From F1-20-MAGs119 sp041164425 (lineage in GTDB: Bacteria; Actinomycetota; Acidimicrobiia; Acidimicrobiales; Ilumatobacteraceae), in NCBI GenBank assembly GCA_041164425.1, contig JBEAPO010000039.1:1-24252 (forward strand): a stretch of 24,252 nt of DNA. Direction: 5' to 3'. Each line of letters opens with the position of its first letter. Positions within the stretch are counted from its first letter, which is position 1. Positions 23,121-24,252 of this stretch are shown here, piece by piece. The notes below the pieces were generated by a model. That model made no database searches. It was not told the DNA's origin and was given only the letters and a program-made list of their open reading frames with translations. A program made the position numbers and the translations under genes.

Positions 23121-24252
23121 TCAGTTCACGTTGCGCGTACGTCCCACCCAGTACGGGGCACGTAGATCCTTTTTCAACACCTTGCCGCTGGGGTTTCGCG
23201 GCAACGCCTCGATCCAGTCGACGCTGGTCGGACACTTGAACTTGGCGAGACGTTCGCGGCTGAAGTCGATGATCTCTTGCTCGGTCACCTCGACACCGGC
23301 TTTGCGCACGACGATCGCCTTGGCGGTTTCTCCCCACTTCTCGTGCGGGACACCAATGACAGCAACGTCGGCGATCGCCGGATGCGCCATCAGCACGTTC
23401 TCGACCTCGGCCGGGTACACGTTTTCGCCACCCGAAACGATCATGTCTTTCACGCGGTCGTGGATGTAGAGATAGCCGTCGGCATCGAGATAGCCGGCAT
23501 CGCCACTGCGAAACCAGCCACCGTCGACGATCGACTCGGCCGTTGCCTCGGGCATTTTCCAATACCCCTTCATGATCTGCGGACCGTCCAACCAGATCTC
23601 GCCGACTTCACCCGTGGGAAGGTCGTTGCCCGTCGAAGCGTCGACCACACGCACGCCGACGCCCGGGCCGGGCTTGCCGCACGAACGCAGACGATGCTTG
23701 TTCGGCCCGTCGGGATCGTGATCTTCCGGCGCGAGGTTCACGACCGCACCGGTTGTTTCGGTGAGGCCGTACGCCTGCCAGAACTTGCACTTGAACGTCT
23801 TCACCGACCGCGCGAGGACGTCTTCCGAGATCGGTGACGCCCCGTAGACGAACACCTTCAGGCTCGCGAAGTCACCCTTGTCGACATCGGGCACCATCAG
23901 CATGAACTGCAACACCGCGGGCACGAGGAACGCGTGTGTCACTTTCTCCTGCGGGATCAGTTTGACGACAGCGGTCGGGTCGAGGTCGCGCACGATGATC
24001 GACTTGCAGCCGCAGTACATACCTGCGACCGCCCAGCCTCCGCCTCCGATGTGAAAAAGCGGCATCGCGATCATGTTGATGGAGTCGGCGTCGAGCTCCC
24101 ACATGTCCTTCGCCAATGGCATGAGCGCAAAGAAGTTGTTGTTCGTGAGCATGACCCCCTTCGGGCGGCCGGTGGTGCCGCTGGAGTACAACTGGAACGC
24201 AACGTCTTCGGCATCGCCCTTCGCGCCCGGGTCGGTTTCGTTGCCGCCTGCC
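23121..24252 (-). CDS. Acyl-CoA synthetase (AMP-forming, FadD13-like), C-terminal part
   Basis: The last ~377 codons of an ANL-superfamily acyl-CoA ligase; the frame stays open to the right edge of the window and the N-terminus is outside. Reaction: carboxylate + ATP + CoA to acyl-CoA + AMP + PPi. Visible motifs are the P-loop YSSGTTGRPKGVM, PLFHIGGGGW, VPAVLQFML, the A5 motif QAYGLTET, the A7/A8 hinge WFRSGDAGYLDADGYLYIHD..KDMIVSGGENVYPAEVE, and A10 PRNPSGKVLKKDLR with the catalytic lysine. These fit the medium/long-chain or aromatic FadD13-like group of actinobacteria. The residues before the P-loop (GGNETDPGAKGDAEDVAFQL) are in the same frame, confirming that the TTG at 24191 is not the start. 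A hairpin follows the stop. Confidence 0.93.
   Translation of the reverse strand, partial: AGGNETDPGAKGDAEDVAFQLYSSGTTGRPKGVMLTNNNFFALMPLAKDMWELDADSINMIAMPLFHIGGGGWAVAGMYCGCKSIIVRDLDPTAVVKLIPQEKVTHAFLVPAVLQFMLMVPDVDKGDFASLKVFVYGASPISEDVLARSVKTFKCKFWQAYGLTETTGAVVNLAPEDHDPDGPNKHRLRSCGKPGPGVGVRVVDASTGNDLPTGEVGEIWLDGPQIMKGYWKMPEATAESIVDGGWFRSGDAGYLDADGYLYIHDRVKDMIVSGGENVYPAEVENVLMAHPAIADVAVIGVPHEKWGETAKAIVVRKAGVEVTEQEIIDFSRERLAKFKCPTSVDWIEALPRNPSGKVLKKDLRAPYWVGRTRNVN

Noticed and set aside
21938..23239. A 433-codon plus-strand open frame across znuC, znuA and the adjacent hairpin
   Set aside because: It is antisense to two confidently identified genes, spans an intergenic region and shows no family motif; long spurious frames are common at this GC content.
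1..24252. tRNA, rRNA, CRISPR arrays, insertion sequences, prophage or integration sites
   Set aside because: No gap between genes exceeds about 100 nt, no array-like repeats or transposase/integrase motifs were seen, and all genes look chromosomal with uniform composition.

Overview
This is a gene-dense, high-GC window with about 20 intact genes and one truncated gene at each edge. It has no RNA genes, mobile elements or CRISPR arrays that I could see. Several features point to an actinobacterium: NucS (the actinobacterial/archaeal mismatch endonuclease), a geranylgeranyl-reductase/MenJ-type flavoprotein, an F420-type luciferase-like oxidoreductase, a mycobacterial-style HtdY hydratase with its partner SDR, a FadD13-like acyl-CoA ligase, frequent GTG starts, and an EttA-CysQ block. 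The lack of obvious mycobacterial or streptomycete specifics and the gene mixture would suit the Acidimicrobiia, but that is inference.

Layout. (1) 1-1653, plus: the 3' end of ettA, a small two-helix membrane protein and cysQ, linked by 4-nt overlaps. (2) 6293-1690, minus: two tandem paralogous PEP-utilising 'swivelling His' proteins that look like rifampin-phosphotransferase/PEP-synthase enzymes without their ATP-grasp domain, followed 7 nt later by a CaiB/BaiF family III CoA-transferase. (3) 6391-8010, plus: an ABC1/UbiB-type atypical kinase, convergent with a membrane-anchored L,D-transpeptidase (9022-8021, minus). (4) nucS (9059-9718, plus), whose 3' end overlaps on the opposite strand the end of a MaoC-type hydratase. 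That hydratase sits downstream of an SDR 3-hydroxyacyl-CoA dehydrogenase (11529-9705, minus), and together they form a split MFE-2-like beta-oxidation pair. (5) 11613-15045, plus: a geranylgeranyl-reductase-family flavoprotein, a nitronate monooxygenase-like protein and an MFS exporter. (6) 18146-15008, minus: LarE, an LLM/F420 oxidoreductase and a serine beta-lactamase-like hydrolase. (7) 18215-20337, plus: an alpha/beta hydrolase translationally coupled to an unusual fusion of a peptidase S51/GATase-like domain and a cysteinyl-tRNA-synthetase-like C-terminal domain. (8) 23056-20341, minus: a znuABC-type Zn/Mn ABC importer, preceded by a hairpin and the C-terminal part of an acyl-CoA synthetase that runs off the window.

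The window reads as chromosomal core plus lipid/acyl-CoA catabolism rather than a genomic island. The most interesting items are the S51/CysRS-tail fusion (19072-20337) and the tandem ATP-grasp-less PEP-utilising proteins (2849-6293). Smaller points are the antisense overlap that encodes the presumed NucS clamp-binding tail and very tight convergent gene ends.
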